Under the pieces are notes generated by a model. That model did no database searches and had not been told where the DNA came from. It saw only the letters and a list, made by a program, of their open reading frames with translations. This document shows positions 63,511 through 64,000 of a stretch of 64,000 nt of DNA, one piece after another. The position numbers and the translations under genes are program-made. Source of the DNA: Kryptolebias marmoratus (Eukaryota; Chordata; Actinopteri; Cyprinodontiformes; Rivulidae); NCBI RefSeq assembly GCF_001649575.2, contig NC_051440.1, positions 19,680,895 to 19,744,894 of the forward strand. Reading direction: 5' to 3'. Numbering within the stretch: position 1 is the stretch's first letter; each line of letters opens with the position of its first letter.

Positions 63511-64000
63511 AAGAATATTACAAACAGTTTTCAGAATTGAGATTTTTGAAATCTCTGTGTCTGTGTGTACTCGAAAAAAAAAAAAACAGATTTTGGGAAG
63601 AAAGCGTTAATGGAGCAATTGGTTGAGTTATACAGAAACTGCTCATATTGTGTGACAAAACATTTGAAAGAAATTAGCATGCTTCTCAAAGTCTAAGTGG
63701 CTGAAAAACAGCCATCCGGATTTGTAGAAAGAACTGAAATTGAGAGCTTTTCTGTTTTTATGTTGATGTGCGCTGAGACAGTTATCTGTTGTAGTAATGC
63801 TCTGCATACATTACAATCTTCACAAATGTTGATCATTAGAGTTGTACACTAAAGCTGATAAAAGTTTTGTGCAGTTCGAAATGTTTGCAGGCTACAATTG
63901 TTAATGTTCAGCTTGTCAAACTATAGTGGAGGGTGTATGTATGCGTTAGCCATCAGCCTGTGGTTTGTTTGAGTCTTATTCTTTGTGCTGCTCAAGCATG

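Larger units (their letters stand above)
8895..64000 (+). other. ldlrad3: LDLRAD3 gene, 5' half (exons 1-4 of an incomplete gene)
   Basis: Gene-level entry. Four exons on the + strand join in frame into a signal peptide followed by three LDL-receptor class A modules, in the order and spacing of vertebrate LDLRAD3. From family knowledge, LDLRAD3 is a single-pass type I plasma-membrane protein. It has been linked to amyloid precursor protein processing and, through PPxY motifs in its tail, to Nedd4-family ubiquitin ligases such as Itch; in mammals it is the entry receptor for Venezuelan equine encephalitis virus. The joined exons give 463 coding bases. All introns are phase 1, with donors gtaagt, gtaagt, gtgagt and gtacat. 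I did not find the exons for the transmembrane helix and cytoplasmic tail, so the gene runs off the right edge. A different LDLa-repeat gene is unlikely, because modules 1 to 3 each match LDLRAD3 in the linker residues as well as the cysteines. Confidence 0.93.
46556..64000 (+). other. LDLRAD3 intron 4, visible part (more than 17.4 kb)
   Basis: The intron begins with the donor gtacat and has no recognised acceptor or exon before the window ends. I looked for the juxtamembrane, transmembrane and tail codons expected next and did not see them. Stretches with nothing identified are 46600-51240, 51770-54590, 55170-58370, 59620-60420 and 60620-63005. The segment 55540-55960 has mixed composition and may be conserved non-coding DNA, without proof. 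Confidence 0.8.

Overview
The window is eukaryotic, from a teleost fish genome. The evidence is AT-rich non-coding DNA with scattered microsatellites, several dispersed repeat families typical of ray-finned fish, and one vertebrate gene split into short, canonically spliced exons. I see nothing prokaryotic, no tRNA or rRNA gene, and no second protein-coding gene that I can support.

The gene is the 5' half of LDLRAD3 (low-density lipoprotein receptor class A domain containing 3), on the + strand. Exon 1 (start codon near 8895/8898, donor at 8950) lies in a CpG island and encodes the signal peptide. Exon 2 (33922-34068), exon 3 (44672-44797) and exon 4 (46421-46555) each encode one LDL-receptor class A module. 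All four introns are phase 1, so each module exon is symmetric. The introns are about 25.0 kb, 10.6 kb, 1.6 kb and more than 17.4 kb. The transmembrane segment and cytoplasmic tail were not found, and they presumably lie beyond 64000. The four exons join into 463 coding bases: 153 complete codons from the second ATG plus one base.

Layout: 1-8490 is upstream intergenic or distal promoter DNA with two fish repeats, a (CA)n tract and a perfect 17-bp hairpin. 8490-9200 is the CpG-island promoter with the 5' UTR and exon 1. 8950-33921 is intron 1, with a decayed Tc1-like transposase copy, a possible hAT end, a MITE-like repeat, two other fish repeats, a locally duplicated segment and a (TA)20 tract. 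34069-44671 is intron 2, with one unexplained exon-like or retroelement-like island near 42790-43130. 44798-46420 is intron 3. 46556-64000 is the visible part of intron 4, with a rearranged LINE 3' fragment, a 225-base assembly gap inside a repeat, a purine/pyrimidine strand-asymmetric block, a hAT MITE with a nearly perfect 8-bp target-site duplication, and an internally deleted Tc1-like element.

I found no convincing unknown biological system. The observations most worth checking are the long in-frame open 5' UTR before the first ATG, the NAGNAG acceptor at exon 4, the hairpin upstream of the promoter, the intron 2 island and the transposon derivatives. Exons were recognised by similarity to vertebrate LDLRAD3 as I remember it. 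No search was run.
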